From the NCBI GenBank assembly GCA_023665085.1, contig JAMPEQ010000010.1, positions 19,313 through 83,312 on the forward strand: a stretch of DNA of 64,000 nucleotides. Direction: 5' to 3'. The notes beneath the pieces are model-generated. The model saw only the letters and a program-made list of their open reading frames with translations, did not search any database and had not been told where the DNA came from. Made by a program: the position numbers and the translations under genes. This document shows, piece after piece, positions 35,958 through 44,918 of the stretch (its first letter is position 1; the number at the start of each line of letters is the position of its first letter). Source of the stretch: Bacteroides sp. (lineage in GTDB: Bacteria > Bacillota > Clostridia > Oscillospirales > Acutalibacteraceae).

Positions 35958-37043
35958 ATGCCGAACAGATTATTTCAGGGTATAATTAATCAAATGCGTG
36001 ATGCAATAGACCGTACTATCGGAGTTGTCGATGAAACCGGAACTGTTATTGCATGCAGTGACCTTGGCATTATAGGAGAAATACGTAAGGGAGTTATTTC
36101 AGCAGGTGTTTTCGGTGCTTCGCAGACTTGTGTTGATAACGCTACTTACACAACATTTGATGTGTTAATCAGGCCCGAGTATGCTGTCTTTGTTGATGGT
36201 ACAGATGAGCTCAGCCGTCGCTACAGCCAGATTATTGCGGTTTCGCTTGACCAGATTAAGCGTAACAATGATGAAAAATTTGACCGTTCAAATTTTGTGA
36301 AAAATGTCATTCTTGATAATATTCTTCCGGGTGATATTTATATAAAATCCCGTGAGCTTCACTTTAATAATGATGCTACAAGAGTAGTTTTTCTTATCAG
36401 AACAGTGCAGGAAACTGAAATTTCCGTATTTGATATTATTCAGAACTTTTTCCCTGATAAAACAAAGGATTTCGTTATAAGCATTAATGAAAATGATATT
36501 GCTCTTGTAAAAGAGGTAAGACCTAATGTTGACGGCAAAGATCTTGAAAAGCTTGCAAGATCAATCAATGATACACTGCTTTCAGAGTTTTATTTCAGTG
36601 CAGTTATCGGTATAGGAACTTGTGTTACAGGTGTTAAGGAGCTTGCACACAGCTTTAAAGAGGCACAGGTTGCTTTAGAGGTAGGCAAGGTGTTTGATAC
36701 CGAAAAGACAATTATCAGCTATGAAAATCTTGGTATTGCCAGACTTATTTATCAGCTTCCCACAACTCTTTGCGATATGTTTTTAAAAGAGGTTTTCAAA
36801 AAAGGTTCTATAGATTCTCTTGATCAGGAGACTCTGTTTACTATTCAGAAATTTTTTGAAAACAATCTTAATGTTTCAGAAACCTCAAGAAAGCTGTTTG
36901 TGCACAGAAATACACTGGTTTACAGACTTGAAAAAATCAAAAAGCTTACAGGTCTTGATCTCAGAGAATTCGATGATGCAATTGTATTCAAAGTAGCACT
37001 TATGGTTAATAAGTATCTTGCATCCAGTCCTGTTAAGTATTAA
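35958..37043 (+). CDS. CdaR/PucR-type transcriptional regulator
   Basis: The 361-residue protein has an N-terminal sugar-diacid-recognition-type domain (about 1-130, 'RLFQGIINQMRDAIDRTIGVVDETGTVIACSD'-type region). A middle GGDEF-like domain and a C-terminal PucR helix-turn-helix follow ('NLNVSETSRKLFVHRNTLVYRLEKI'). Such proteins usually activate genes for uptake or breakdown of particular substrates. No such genes are adjacent, so the ligand and targets are unknown. The ATG at 35958 has GAGAGG 8 bases upstream. It has its own promoter and terminator. Confidence 0.82.
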   Translation: MPNRLFQGIINQMRDAIDRTIGVVDETGTVIACSDLGIIGEIRKGVISAGVFGASQTCVDNATYTTFDVLIRPEYAVFVDGTDELSRRYSQIIAVSLDQIKRNNDEKFDRSNFVKNVILDNILPGDIYIKSRELHFNNDATRVVFLIRTVQETEISVFDIIQNFFPDKTKDFVISINENDIALVKEVRPNVDGKDLEKLARSINDTLLSEFYFSAVIGIGTCVTGVKELAHSFKEAQVALEVGKVFDTEKTIISYENLGIARLIYQLPTTLCDMFLKEVFKKGSIDSLDQETLFTIQKFFENNLNVSETSRKLFVHRNTLVYRLEKIKKLTGLDLREFDDAIVFKVALMVNKYLASSPVKY

Positions 37044-37055
37044 TCTTGATATTTT

Positions 37056-37087
37056 AAAGCACACTTCATTAGAAGTGTGCTTTTTTT
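37056..37087 (+). terminator. Rho-independent terminator after the CdaR-type gene
   Basis: AAAGCACACTTC and GAAGTGTGCTTT form a perfect 12-base stem with an ATTA loop and a T-run. Confidence 0.92.
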
Positions 37088-37153
37088 CTGAAGTGTTCTT
37101 TTTGCAACCAAATTCAGTACTGAATCGTTTATATGGTGAAAGGGGAAAATGAA

Positions 37154-37633
37154 ATGAATAATGATGATGAAATAAAATTTAATCGTGTCTATGAAAAATA
37201 TTCAGTCATGCTTTACAGAGTTTCTTTTCTCTACACAGGCAGCAGGGACGACAGTGAAGATATATTACAGGATGTATTTATTAAATATTTGTATAAGAGC
37301 CCCCCATTTAAAGATGAAGTCCATGAAAAAGCCTGGCTGATAAGGACAACAAAAAATTTATGTTTGGATTTTAAGAAGTCGAAAAAGAATAACAGCATTT
37401 CTCTTGATGCAGCAGCTTTGCAAAGCATTGATTTCGGAATAGATGACAGTTATTTGGATGTAAGACAAAAACTTTTGCAGCTTGATGATAAATATAAGAT
37501 AGTAATATATCTTTACTACTATGAAGATTATTCTGTATCTATGATTGCAAGTAGTTTGAAGATTACTTCGTCAAATGTAAAATCAAGATTGAAACGAGCT
37601 AGAGATATTTTAAAAATAGAGCTGGAGGATTGA
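37154..37633 (+). CDS. ECF-type RNA polymerase sigma factor
   Basis: The 159-residue protein has sigma region 2 ('YEKYSVMLYRVSFLYTGS', 'DSEDILQDVFIKYL', 'AWLIRTTKNLCLD') and region 4 ('LDDKYKIVIYLYYYEDYSVS', 'LKITSSNVKSRLKRARDIL'), with no region 1 or 3. This is the extracytoplasmic-function sigma architecture. I start at the ATG at 37154, 8 bases after AGGGG. The next gene begins 7 bases later and encodes a membrane protein of the kind that serves as anti-sigma factor. Confidence 0.9.
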   Translation: MNNDDEIKFNRVYEKYSVMLYRVSFLYTGSRDDSEDILQDVFIKYLYKSPPFKDEVHEKAWLIRTTKNLCLDFKKSKKNNSISLDAAALQSIDFGIDDSYLDVRQKLLQLDDKYKIVIYLYYYEDYSVSMIASSLKITSSNVKSRLKRARDILKIELED

Positions 37634-37640
37634 TTTTTGT

Positions 37641-38639
37641 ATGAGAAAAGAAGATATAAAAAATTGTATTGATAATATTGAACCTGATTTGTACATGCAG
37701 ACAAGAATTAAAGCAGGAATGCCTGACGGCAAAAAGAAAATCAATATGCTTAAGCCTATTGTAAGCTGCTGTATGGCTTTTTTATTGATTACAGGCGGTG
37801 TTTTCGGAATAAGTTATAAAAGCAATAATGAAAATAATATTTTAACGGAAAATAAATCTTCTTCAATATCATCTGTGAAAAGTGAAAAAAAAGCAAGCTA
37901 TGAGGGTGGTGTTATAATCGCCTATGCCTATGACAATGAACAGTCTTATACTAAAGCGATGTACAAAACACTTAATACCTCAGTGCCTGCTATGTACAAA
38001 ATAGGAGTTATTGATTTAAAGGGAAAAACTGAGGAGGAAAGTGAACAGCTCATAAAAGAGGACAGAGAAAAAAACAGATTGATTGAAGGTGAAATAAACG
38101 GCGAGCCGGTGTATTTTATGACAACAAACCGTCAAAAATTGTTTCCGAATATTTGTATTAATCAGTATTCATGCGGTGTGTTTGATTTAAATATCAAAAA
38201 TTATCAGCAGGTAAAGGAAATACGTGTTTACAACGAAAGTGAATATGGAGAAATTAAAATCATGTCAATGGATCTCAACTTTAATGATGACGGGACACGA
38301 AAAAATGATGGTATAGATTATACAAAAGGTATATATATTTCTAATTACGAATTGCCATATGCATCACTTTCGGGAGAAAGATATATTAAGGATATAAATC
38401 TCACTAAAAAGCTTAATACAAGAATTTTTGGTATAAGCTGGACTATGTCAGGATCGTTGTACGACGTGCTTAATAATAATCCTAACATGGATTTATCTGA
38501 AATAACTGATGTAATGACGATTGTTGTTGAGTTTAAAGACGGCAGTCAGGCGAAGAGTATGGTTGATATATCCTTTGATAAAGAAGGCTTTATGTATGCT
38601 GAAAACACAAGCTTTGATTATGTAAATTCTGGAAAATAG
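37641..38639 (+). CDS. Probable anti-sigma factor, single-pass membrane protein
   Basis: The 332-residue protein has a short cytoplasmic segment (about 1-36), one membrane helix (about 40-60) and a large external domain without clear homology. Size, topology and its place directly behind an ECF sigma gene suggest that it holds the sigma factor at the membrane until a signal arrives. The cytoplasmic segment lacks a recognisable zinc anti-sigma motif, so the role is inferred from context. A GGAGG site precedes the ATG and a terminator follows. Confidence 0.65.
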   Translation: MRKEDIKNCIDNIEPDLYMQTRIKAGMPDGKKKINMLKPIVSCCMAFLLITGGVFGISYKSNNENNILTENKSSSISSVKSEKKASYEGGVIIAYAYDNEQSYTKAMYKTLNTSVPAMYKIGVIDLKGKTEEESEQLIKEDREKNRLIEGEINGEPVYFMTTNRQKLFPNICINQYSCGVFDLNIKNYQQVKEIRVYNESEYGEIKIMSMDLNFNDDGTRKNDGIDYTKGIYISNYELPYASLSGERYIKDINLTKKLNTRIFGISWTMSGSLYDVLNNNPNMDLSEITDVMTIVVEFKDGSQAKSMVDISFDKEGFMYAENTSFDYVNSGK

Positions 38640-38656
38640 CAGTTGCAATTTGCTTT

Positions 38657-38694
38657 AAATATGTGCGGTATTAAGTTATCGTACATATTTTTTT
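38657..38694 (+). terminator. Rho-independent terminator after the sigma/anti-sigma pair
   Basis: An 11-base stem with one G-U pair (38657-38667 with 38680-38690) runs into a seven-T stretch. Confidence 0.8.
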
Positions 38695-38747
38695 ATATTT
38701 AATATCGTTTTTTAGGCTGAAGTTTACAAAACTGTTACAGAAAACTC

Positions 38748-38776
38748 TTGATTATATATATAAGTTGATGTATTAT
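38748..38776 (+). promoter_or_regulatory. Promoter of the ftsEX operon
   Basis: TTGATT (38748-38753) and TATTAT (38771-38776) have a 17-base spacer. They lie about 80 bases before ftsE in very AT-rich DNA, so other -10 candidates nearby cannot be ruled out. Confidence 0.5.
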
Positions 38777-38856
38777 TATATATGGTTACATATATGCATT
38801 TATATGTGTTTGCTTATCAAGCAACAGTGAACTATTATGATTAAGAGGTAAAAATT

Positions 38857-39705
38857 GTGATTGAATTTAGAAATGTATCAAAGGTTTACGACAGTAATGG
38901 TACAAAAGCCCTCTCAAATGTGAACATAAAAATTGAAGATGGTGAATTTGTATTTGTTGTCGGTTCATCCGGTGCAGGTAAGAGTACCTTTCTTAAGCTG
39001 ATAATGCATGAAGAAAAGCCCAGTGAGGGCGAAGTTATTTTTAATGAATATTCATCGGCAACGCTCAAAAAAAGACAAGTACCATATTACAGACGCGGAA
39101 TGGGTATAGTATTTCAGGATTTCAGATTGATTCCTAAAATGTCTGTATACGATAATGTTGCGTTTGCAATGCGTGTTATCGGTGCTAAGGAAAAGGAAAT
39201 CAGAAAGAGAGTTCCTTATATTCTTCAGCTTGTCGGTTTGTCACAAAAGGCAAGAGCACTGCCTAATGAGCTTTCAGGCGGTGAACAGCAGAGAGTATCA
39301 CTTGCAAGAGCACTTGTAAATAATCCTAAGGTTATTATTGCGGACGAGCCTACCGGTAATGTTGATCCTGAAATGAGCCACGAAATTGTGGGACTTTTAA
39401 CAAAAATCAACAATGCAGGCACAACTGTAATTATGGTTACTCACGAGCATGATCTTGTTCGTTCTTTCCAGCGTCGTGTAATTGTAATCAAAAACGGCGA
39501 AGTTGTTTCCGATACACCTGATCCTACTCATGCTCAGTTTGAAAGCTCAACTCCGAAAGAAGATACGGATATGTTCTTCTTTGAAGAGGATGTTGCAATC
39601 AGCAGTGTTAGTATGGATGCAGATAAAAGCGGACAGAATGATGATATTTTTGATAATTTAGAAGATGTAGTAAAACTTGATGATGTTACAGGAGGTGAGG
39701 AATAA
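38857..39705 (+). CDS. ftsE: Cell-division ATP-binding protein FtsE
   Basis: The 282-residue ABC ATPase has Walker A 'GSSGAGKST', Q-loop 'FQDFRLIP', signature 'LSGGEQQRVSLARAL', Walker B 'VIIADEPTGNVDP' and the H-loop 'VTHEHD'. FtsE drives FtsX to activate peptidoglycan hydrolases at the septum or along the cell wall. FtsE is usually about 228 residues; here an acidic tail of about 50 residues follows ('EDTDMFFFEEDVAISS', 'DDIFDNLEDVVKLDD'). The start is GTG with AAGAGG upstream. It overlaps ftsX by one base. Confidence 0.95.
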   Translation: MIEFRNVSKVYDSNGTKALSNVNIKIEDGEFVFVVGSSGAGKSTFLKLIMHEEKPSEGEVIFNEYSSATLKKRQVPYYRRGMGIVFQDFRLIPKMSVYDNVAFAMRVIGAKEKEIRKRVPYILQLVGLSQKARALPNELSGGEQQRVSLARALVNNPKVIIADEPTGNVDPEMSHEIVGLLTKINNAGTTVIMVTHEHDLVRSFQRRVIVIKNGEVVSDTPDPTHAQFESSTPKEDTDMFFFEEDVAISSVSMDADKSGQNDDIFDNLEDVVKLDDVTGGEE

Positions 39706-40625
39706 TGACAGGTGCTAGTTTTAAATACCTCACCAAAGAGGGCTTTCGCAATGTGTGGACAAACAGAATGATGTCGCTTGCATCTATATGTGTTCTTATG
39801 AGCTGTCTTGTACTTATCGGCTCTGCTGCAATGATTTTCTTCAATATTGATTCTCTTCTTGGTAAAATTGAGCAGGAAAATGTTGTTATGGTTTATATTG
39901 ATGATGAAGCAACCGAGCAGCAGGTTGACGAAATGGAAGCATTGATTAACAAAGTAGGCAATATTGCAAAGGTTGAGTTTGTTCCTAAAGAGGATGCATG
40001 GGCTGAACAGCTTGAAACTATGGAAAAAGCACAGGCAGAATTCTTTACACAAATCAGTGCGGATATTCCTCTTCCTGATGCTTATAAGGTTACTGTAGAT
40101 AATCTTGACCAGTTTGATAAAACTGTTAAAGGCTTAAATAAGCTTGATCATGTTGATACAATCAGAGAGAATAAAGATTTGGCTCAGAAGCTTGTAGCAA
40201 TAAGACAGGGTATTTCTGTTATTGCAATTGTTATTGTTGCAGTATTGTTTGCTATTTCTTTGTTCATTATTTCAAATACAATCAAACTTACTGTTTACAG
40301 CAGACGACTGGAAATCAGCATCATGAAATCAGTTGGTGCAACAAATAATTTTGTAAGATTTCCTTTTGTTATTGAAGGTATGATTCTCGGCGTGCTTTCA
40401 GGTGTGATTTCACTTGGTCTTGTTTGGGGATTATATGAATTTGCTATAAGACAATTCAGCGGTCTGCTGAGCTCTCTCAGCCTTGAACCTATTATGTTTG
40501 CAGATTATGCACTGGCAATGCTGGGTATTTTTGTTGCTATTGGTGTTGTCTGCGGTGTAGGCGGTTCAGTGTTTACTATGAGAAAGTATCTCAATAAGGA
40601 AGGCAGTGAAATAAGCGGTGTTTAA
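39705..40625 (+). CDS. ftsX: Cell-division membrane protein FtsX
   Basis: The 306-residue protein has four membrane segments (about 25-47, 168-190, 220-245, 265-290) and a large external loop between the first two (about 55-165). The loop has the FtsX pattern ('VVMVYIDDEATEQQVDEMEAL', 'VEFVPKEDAW'). It forms the FtsEX complex that turns on wall hydrolases outside the cell. The three M23 peptidases encoded directly downstream are its likely clients. Confidence 0.95.
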   Translation: MTGASFKYLTKEGFRNVWTNRMMSLASICVLMSCLVLIGSAAMIFFNIDSLLGKIEQENVVMVYIDDEATEQQVDEMEALINKVGNIAKVEFVPKEDAWAEQLETMEKAQAEFFTQISADIPLPDAYKVTVDNLDQFDKTVKGLNKLDHVDTIRENKDLAQKLVAIRQGISVIAIVIVAVLFAISLFIISNTIKLTVYSRRLEISIMKSVGATNNFVRFPFVIEGMILGVLSGVISLGLVWGLYEFAIRQFSGLLSSLSLEPIMFADYALAMLGIFVAIGVVCGVGGSVFTMRKYLNKEGSEISGV

Positions 40626-41859
40626 GGTTAAGTACAGACTGGTGTCAATTCTTATGAGTTTGGTGCTGGCAGTTACTTCTATGGGCTTCGGAATTTCAGC
40701 ACAGGCAAAATCTACTTCTGAGCTTAGAAGTGAAAAGCAAAAAATTCAGGAAGAAATTGACAACGCACAGAGTAAAATTAATTCACTTTCAAAAGAAAAA
40801 AAAGAAACTGAAGAATACTTGTCAGTTCTCAGGTCAAAAATAGAATTGTTGCAGGATAAGATTACTTCTTTGAAAAACAGCAAGGCAGCTCTTCAGGCAG
40901 AAATAGATTCTATTGAAGTAAAAATTGCTAAAACAGAGCAGGAAATTGAAACAGCACAGAAGGAAATTGATAAAAAGCAGGCTGAATTTGACAAGAATTA
41001 TGAAATTTATTGTCAAAGATTAAGAGCTATGTATGTATCAGGCTCAGTGTCGAATCTTGAGGTTTTGCTTACATGTCCTGATATGAGCTCAATGCTTACA
41101 AGATCACAGATGATTAAATCTGTGTCAGAGCAGGATAGCAAACAGCTTGATGATCTTATGACAAAAATGGAAGAAATTGAAGCTCAAAAACAAGATTTAG
41201 AGGTTAAGAATAACGAGCTTAATGATGACAAGGATGCTCTTGAAGAACACAAGCAGGAGCTTCAGGAAAGCATTGACGAGATTGATGCATCGAAAAGTGA
41301 GCTTGATGCAGAGGCGGCAGAGTGTAATGCGCTTATGCAAAAGCTTTCTTCTCAAACCTCTGAATATATGGAAATGATCGAAACAAATGAAGAGCAGATA
41401 AGAGAGATTGAGGATGAAATCCGCAGAGCTGCTGCTGCGGCATCTCACGGATCAGGCTCTCTTCCAGGTTCTTCAGGCTCAGGTTCCGGTCAGCTTGGAT
41501 ACCCTACGGATTCCAGATCGGTATCAGCAGGATTTCCATACTATTCCGGCGGCGGCTGGCATGGTGGAATTGATTTCCCTGTTCCTGTAGGTTCAAATGT
41601 TTACGCGGCTGCTGATGGAACTGTTATTCTTGTTAAATATCTCAACTATAGCTACGGATACCATGTTATGATAGATCATGGTGACGGTTTATCAACACTT
41701 TATGCACATAACAGCCAGATAAACGTAAGCGTCGGCGAGCATGTGTCAAGAGGTCAGGTTATTGCACAGAGCGGAAGCACCGGCAATTCAACAGGTCCTC
41801 ACTGTCACTTTGAGGTTCGTGTAAACGGCTCTCAGGTTAATCCGAATAATTATCTTTAA
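40618..41859 (+). CDS. Coiled-coil M23 peptidase, first of three (FtsEX-linked)
   Basis: The protein (413 residues) has a signal peptide and a long coiled coil (about 30-270, with heptads rich in Glu, Lys and Gln). A Gly/Ser linker follows, then a LytM/M23 domain (about 295-413). The zinc ligands are present: His and Asp in 'HGGIDFPVP' and HxH in 'GPHCHFEVR'. It should cut peptide cross-links in peptidoglycan. The GTG start lies inside the end of ftsX (8-base overlap), so translation is coupled. It resembles EnvC/PcsB-type partners of FtsEX but keeps an intact zinc site, unlike EnvC. Confidence 0.9.
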   Translation: MFKVKYRLVSILMSLVLAVTSMGFGISAQAKSTSELRSEKQKIQEEIDNAQSKINSLSKEKKETEEYLSVLRSKIELLQDKITSLKNSKAALQAEIDSIEVKIAKTEQEIETAQKEIDKKQAEFDKNYEIYCQRLRAMYVSGSVSNLEVLLTCPDMSSMLTRSQMIKSVSEQDSKQLDDLMTKMEEIEAQKQDLEVKNNELNDDKDALEEHKQELQESIDEIDASKSELDAEAAECNALMQKLSSQTSEYMEMIETNEEQIREIEDEIRRAAAAASHGSGSLPGSSGSGSGQLGYPTDSRSVSAGFPYYSGGGWHGGIDFPVPVGSNVYAAADGTVILVKYLNYSYGYHVMIDHGDGLSTLYAHNSQINVSVGEHVSRGQVIAQSGSTGNSTGPHCHFEVRVNGSQVNPNNYL

Positions 41860-41884
41860 TACATAAGTTTAGGAGTGAAGGTCA

Positions 41885-43405
41885 ATGAAACAGAAACAAA
41901 ATTTGATTATAAGGCTGTTTTCTGTTCTCATGGCCTTTTGCTTTGTTATATGCAGTGTTTTTTGCAGCTCTCCATTTTATATTTCTGCGGCAGAGGTGCG
42001 GTATGATGATGAATATGAATCAATGTCAAATGCACAGAAGCAGACATATTTAACCCAGCATCTTAAAGAGGTTAAAGAAAAGCTTTCTACCCTGAGCAAG
42101 CAGTCTAAAGAAACTGAAGAATATATTGATACTCTTGACGAAAAAATAAAATTTCTTCAGATGGAATTGACACTTGCCCGCGAGGAAATGGATAGTGTAA
42201 AAAAACGCATAACCACTCTTGAAAGACAATATAAGTCTAATGAAGAGGAAATAAAGCAGCTTAAATCGGATATAACCAATATATCGGAAAAGTCAAAGGT
42301 GCTTCAGCAGAAGTTTGATGATACCTATGAGCTTTACGGCGAAAGAGCGAAGGCACTTTATATCAGCGGTGATTTAAGTACTATATCGATGCTTCTTACA
42401 AGTGATGATATTTCTACTCTTTTTACAAGAATGGAAATGATTAAAAGAATTGCCAAGCGGGACAAAGAGCTTCTTGAAAGTCTGCAAAGCGAGGGAGACG
42501 AGCTTATTTCTGCTAAAAAGCTTCTTGAGGACAAGGAGCAAAAGCTGAATGAAAATCAGGAAAGTCTGTCAATTACCAAGGCCGATCTCAATCAGAATAT
42601 GATTGCCCTTGAGCAAAAACAGGTTGATTATACCGCCAAAGAAAAGGCTTATAAGGATGAAAAAAAAGAGTCTGACAGACTTTTGGATGATTTGCATTCA
42701 AAAACACAGACTTATAGTGAATATCGCAATCAGGATCAAAAAGAACTTGATCAGATTAATAAGGAAATAGAAAAGGCTGCAGAAGAATTTATAAAACGTA
42801 TGGAGGAACAGAACAGAACTACTACCACCACTACGACAACAACCACTACAACTGCAACTGAAAATTCTAATGATAATGAATCAGGCTCATCGTCAAGCAG
42901 ACATACAACAACTACTAAAAAAAATACAACAAAGAAGCCTACCACAAAATCAAACAAGCTTTCTTTAGGATATCCTGTTCCGAGCCAGACAAAAATAACT
43001 ACTGCTTACGGCAGTGCAGGTTATGCAGGTCATACAGGAGTCGATTTTGCTTGTGATTCAGGCTCAAAGGTAGTAGCCGCTGAAGACGGCGAAGTAATTA
43101 TTTCAATGGACAAAAAGTGCAACGGTTGTTCCAACTCTTATCACGGCGGCGGTTACTGCAGTTACGGCAGATATATTGTAATTGCACATACTAAGAAAAA
43201 TTCAGCAGGTAATTATGTATATACACTTTATGCACATAATTCATCACGGCTTGTATCCGTAGGTGATAAGGTTACAAAAGGCCAGTTGATCGCTTACAGC
43301 GGAAGCACGGGAAATTCATCAGGACCGCATTGCCACTTTGAAGTAAGAACTCCTACGGCATCGTATGATGACTGTGTAAACCCAACAGCATATTTAAAAA
43401 AATAA
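41885..43405 (+). CDS. Coiled-coil M23 peptidase, second of three, with Thr-rich linker
   Basis: The 506-residue protein has a signal peptide, a coiled coil (about 45-310), a linker made almost wholly of Thr, Ser and Lys (about 315-360) and an M23 domain (about 365-506). The zinc ligands are intact ('HTGVDFACD', 'GPHCHFEVR'). The M23 domain has an extra Cys-containing loop ('KKCNGCSNSYHGGGYC') not seen in its neighbours, which may form disulfides or bind metal. The Thr-rich linker is probably wall-spanning and could be glycosylated. Confidence 0.9.
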   Translation: MKQKQNLIIRLFSVLMAFCFVICSVFCSSPFYISAAEVRYDDEYESMSNAQKQTYLTQHLKEVKEKLSTLSKQSKETEEYIDTLDEKIKFLQMELTLAREEMDSVKKRITTLERQYKSNEEEIKQLKSDITNISEKSKVLQQKFDDTYELYGERAKALYISGDLSTISMLLTSDDISTLFTRMEMIKRIAKRDKELLESLQSEGDELISAKKLLEDKEQKLNENQESLSITKADLNQNMIALEQKQVDYTAKEKAYKDEKKESDRLLDDLHSKTQTYSEYRNQDQKELDQINKEIEKAAEEFIKRMEEQNRTTTTTTTTTTTTATENSNDNESGSSSSRHTTTTKKNTTKKPTTKSNKLSLGYPVPSQTKITTAYGSAGYAGHTGVDFACDSGSKVVAAEDGEVIISMDKKCNGCSNSYHGGGYCSYGRYIVIAHTKKNSAGNYVYTLYAHNSSRLVSVGDKVTKGQLIAYSGSTGNSSGPHCHFEVRTPTASYDDCVNPTAYLKK

Positions 43406-43430
43406 CCCCATTATTCAGTGAAAGGGACAG

Positions 43431-44918
43431 GTGATAAAATTGAATAAGAAAATACTTTCCCTTATATTAGTGTTAGTATTACTGCTTACTTCATATATCA
43501 CAGTATTTGCAGATACAACTGAGGCAGACTTGTCAGCAGTGTCAGCAGAGCAATCAACTGATGCTGCGGCAGAAGCTCCCTCTGATAAAGAAACAGAAAC
43601 AACTACAAAGAAAGAGCCTACAGAAAAGGAAAAACGTGAGGCTCAAAAAAAGCTTAGAGAACAGCAAGAACAGCTTGAAGCTAATCTGGCAGAAGCTCAG
43701 AAAAAACTTAATGAGCTTGAAAAAAACTCTAAACTTACAGAAGAATACATTGATACACTGGATCAGAAAATAGGTTACATAAATGAACAGCTTACTATTC
43801 TTGAAAACCAGAATGCATCTATTCAGAAAGATATAAACAAGCTTAAGCCTTCAATAAAGAGAAATCAGAAAAATCTCGACTCTCTTTCAAAAGAGGTTGA
43901 AAAAACCAAGAAAGAGCTTGATGATCTTGAGACAAAATTCCAGTCAATATATGAAGCTTATTGTTACAGACTTCGTGTTATGTATGTGAGCGGAAATTAT
44001 AACATTCTAACAGCACTGTTAAGCTGTAAGGATATATCAGGCTTTCTGACACGCTATGAAATGATAAAATCTGTATCAAAAAGCGATACAGAGCTTCTTA
44101 AAGAGGTTAATGAAAAAACAGCGGAAATCATAACAAAGCAAGACGGATATAACGAACAGCTTTCGAAATATAAGGAGGCTAAGGAAAAGCTTGATGAGCA
44201 GAAGGCAAGCCTTGTATCAAAGCAAAAGACTATAGAAAAAAACAGTCAGGAAATTGCAAGTAAAAAAGCCTCTCTTGCTACTGACAGGGCTGAAAGTGAC
44301 AGCCTGCTTGCAGAACTTACAGCACAGAATGAGCAGTATACAGAGTTCAGAAATGAAGATGAAGAGCTGATTAAGGCAGTCGAGAGCGAAATTCAAAGTC
44401 TTATTACAGGTCTTAAAGCTCCTGATGAGGTAACAACTGCAGTTTCAGGCGATAAAGATAAGAATAATCATAAGTCCACTACAAAGCATAAGTCAGATGT
44501 TTATTCAAACAGTGATGCAGTGCTTAATATGACTTATCCCGTTCCTGAACATTATGGAATTTCAGCAGGATTTCCAAATTATAGTTCAGGTAAATATCAC
44601 GGCGGAATTGATTTTCCGTGTCCTACAGGTTCTTCGGTTGTAGCTGCACAGGATGGTATTGTTATTACTGTTAAAAGACTTGATTACAGCTACGGATACT
44701 ATGTTATGATTTATCATGGCACAGATTCAAAGGGAAGATCAGTAGTTACTCTTTATGCTCACAATTCTTCTATTTTGGTATCAAACGGACAGTCTGTGAA
44801 ACGCGGACAGAGAATTGCAAAAAGTGGTTCAACAGGTAATTCAACAGGACCGCATTGCCATTTTGAAATTAGATTTGACGGAGTAAGGGCAAACCCAACC
44901 CATTATTTAAGCCGATGA
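43431..44918 (+). CDS. Coiled-coil M23 peptidase, third of three
   Basis: The 495-residue protein repeats the plan of its two neighbours: signal peptide, an Ala/Glu/Thr-rich segment (about 27-70), a coiled coil (about 70-330), a short linker and an M23 domain (about 365-495). The ligands are intact ('HGGIDFPCP', 'GPHCHFEIR'). The start is either GTG at 43431 (behind AAGGGA) or TTG at 43440. It overlaps queH by four bases. Three tandem copies suggest that different wall sites or growth phases use different FtsEX-controlled enzymes; this is inference. Confidence 0.9.
   Translation: MIKLNKKILSLILVLVLLLTSYITVFADTTEADLSAVSAEQSTDAAAEAPSDKETETTTKKEPTEKEKREAQKKLREQQEQLEANLAEAQKKLNELEKNSKLTEEYIDTLDQKIGYINEQLTILENQNASIQKDINKLKPSIKRNQKNLDSLSKEVEKTKKELDDLETKFQSIYEAYCYRLRVMYVSGNYNILTALLSCKDISGFLTRYEMIKSVSKSDTELLKEVNEKTAEIITKQDGYNEQLSKYKEAKEKLDEQKASLVSKQKTIEKNSQEIASKKASLATDRAESDSLLAELTAQNEQYTEFRNEDEELIKAVESEIQSLITGLKAPDEVTTAVSGDKDKNNHKSTTKHKSDVYSNSDAVLNMTYPVPEHYGISAGFPNYSSGKYHGGIDFPCPTGSSVVAAQDGIVITVKRLDYSYGYYVMIYHGTDSKGRSVVTLYAHNSSILVSNGQSVKRGQRIAKSGSTGNSTGPHCHFEIRFDGVRANPTHYLSR

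Noticed and set aside
39534..40052. Minus-strand 172-residue frame
   Set aside because: It is antisense to ftsE and ftsX, which have full motif support; the frame has Cys/His-rich antisense composition.
42826..42860. Simple ACT/ACA repeat, possible CRISPR or satellite
   Set aside because: It encodes the in-frame Thr-rich linker; there are no spaced identical repeats, and no CRISPR array occurs in the window.
42751..42957. Minus-strand frame with a long Val run
   Set aside because: It is the antisense of the Thr-rich linker of the second M23 peptidase.
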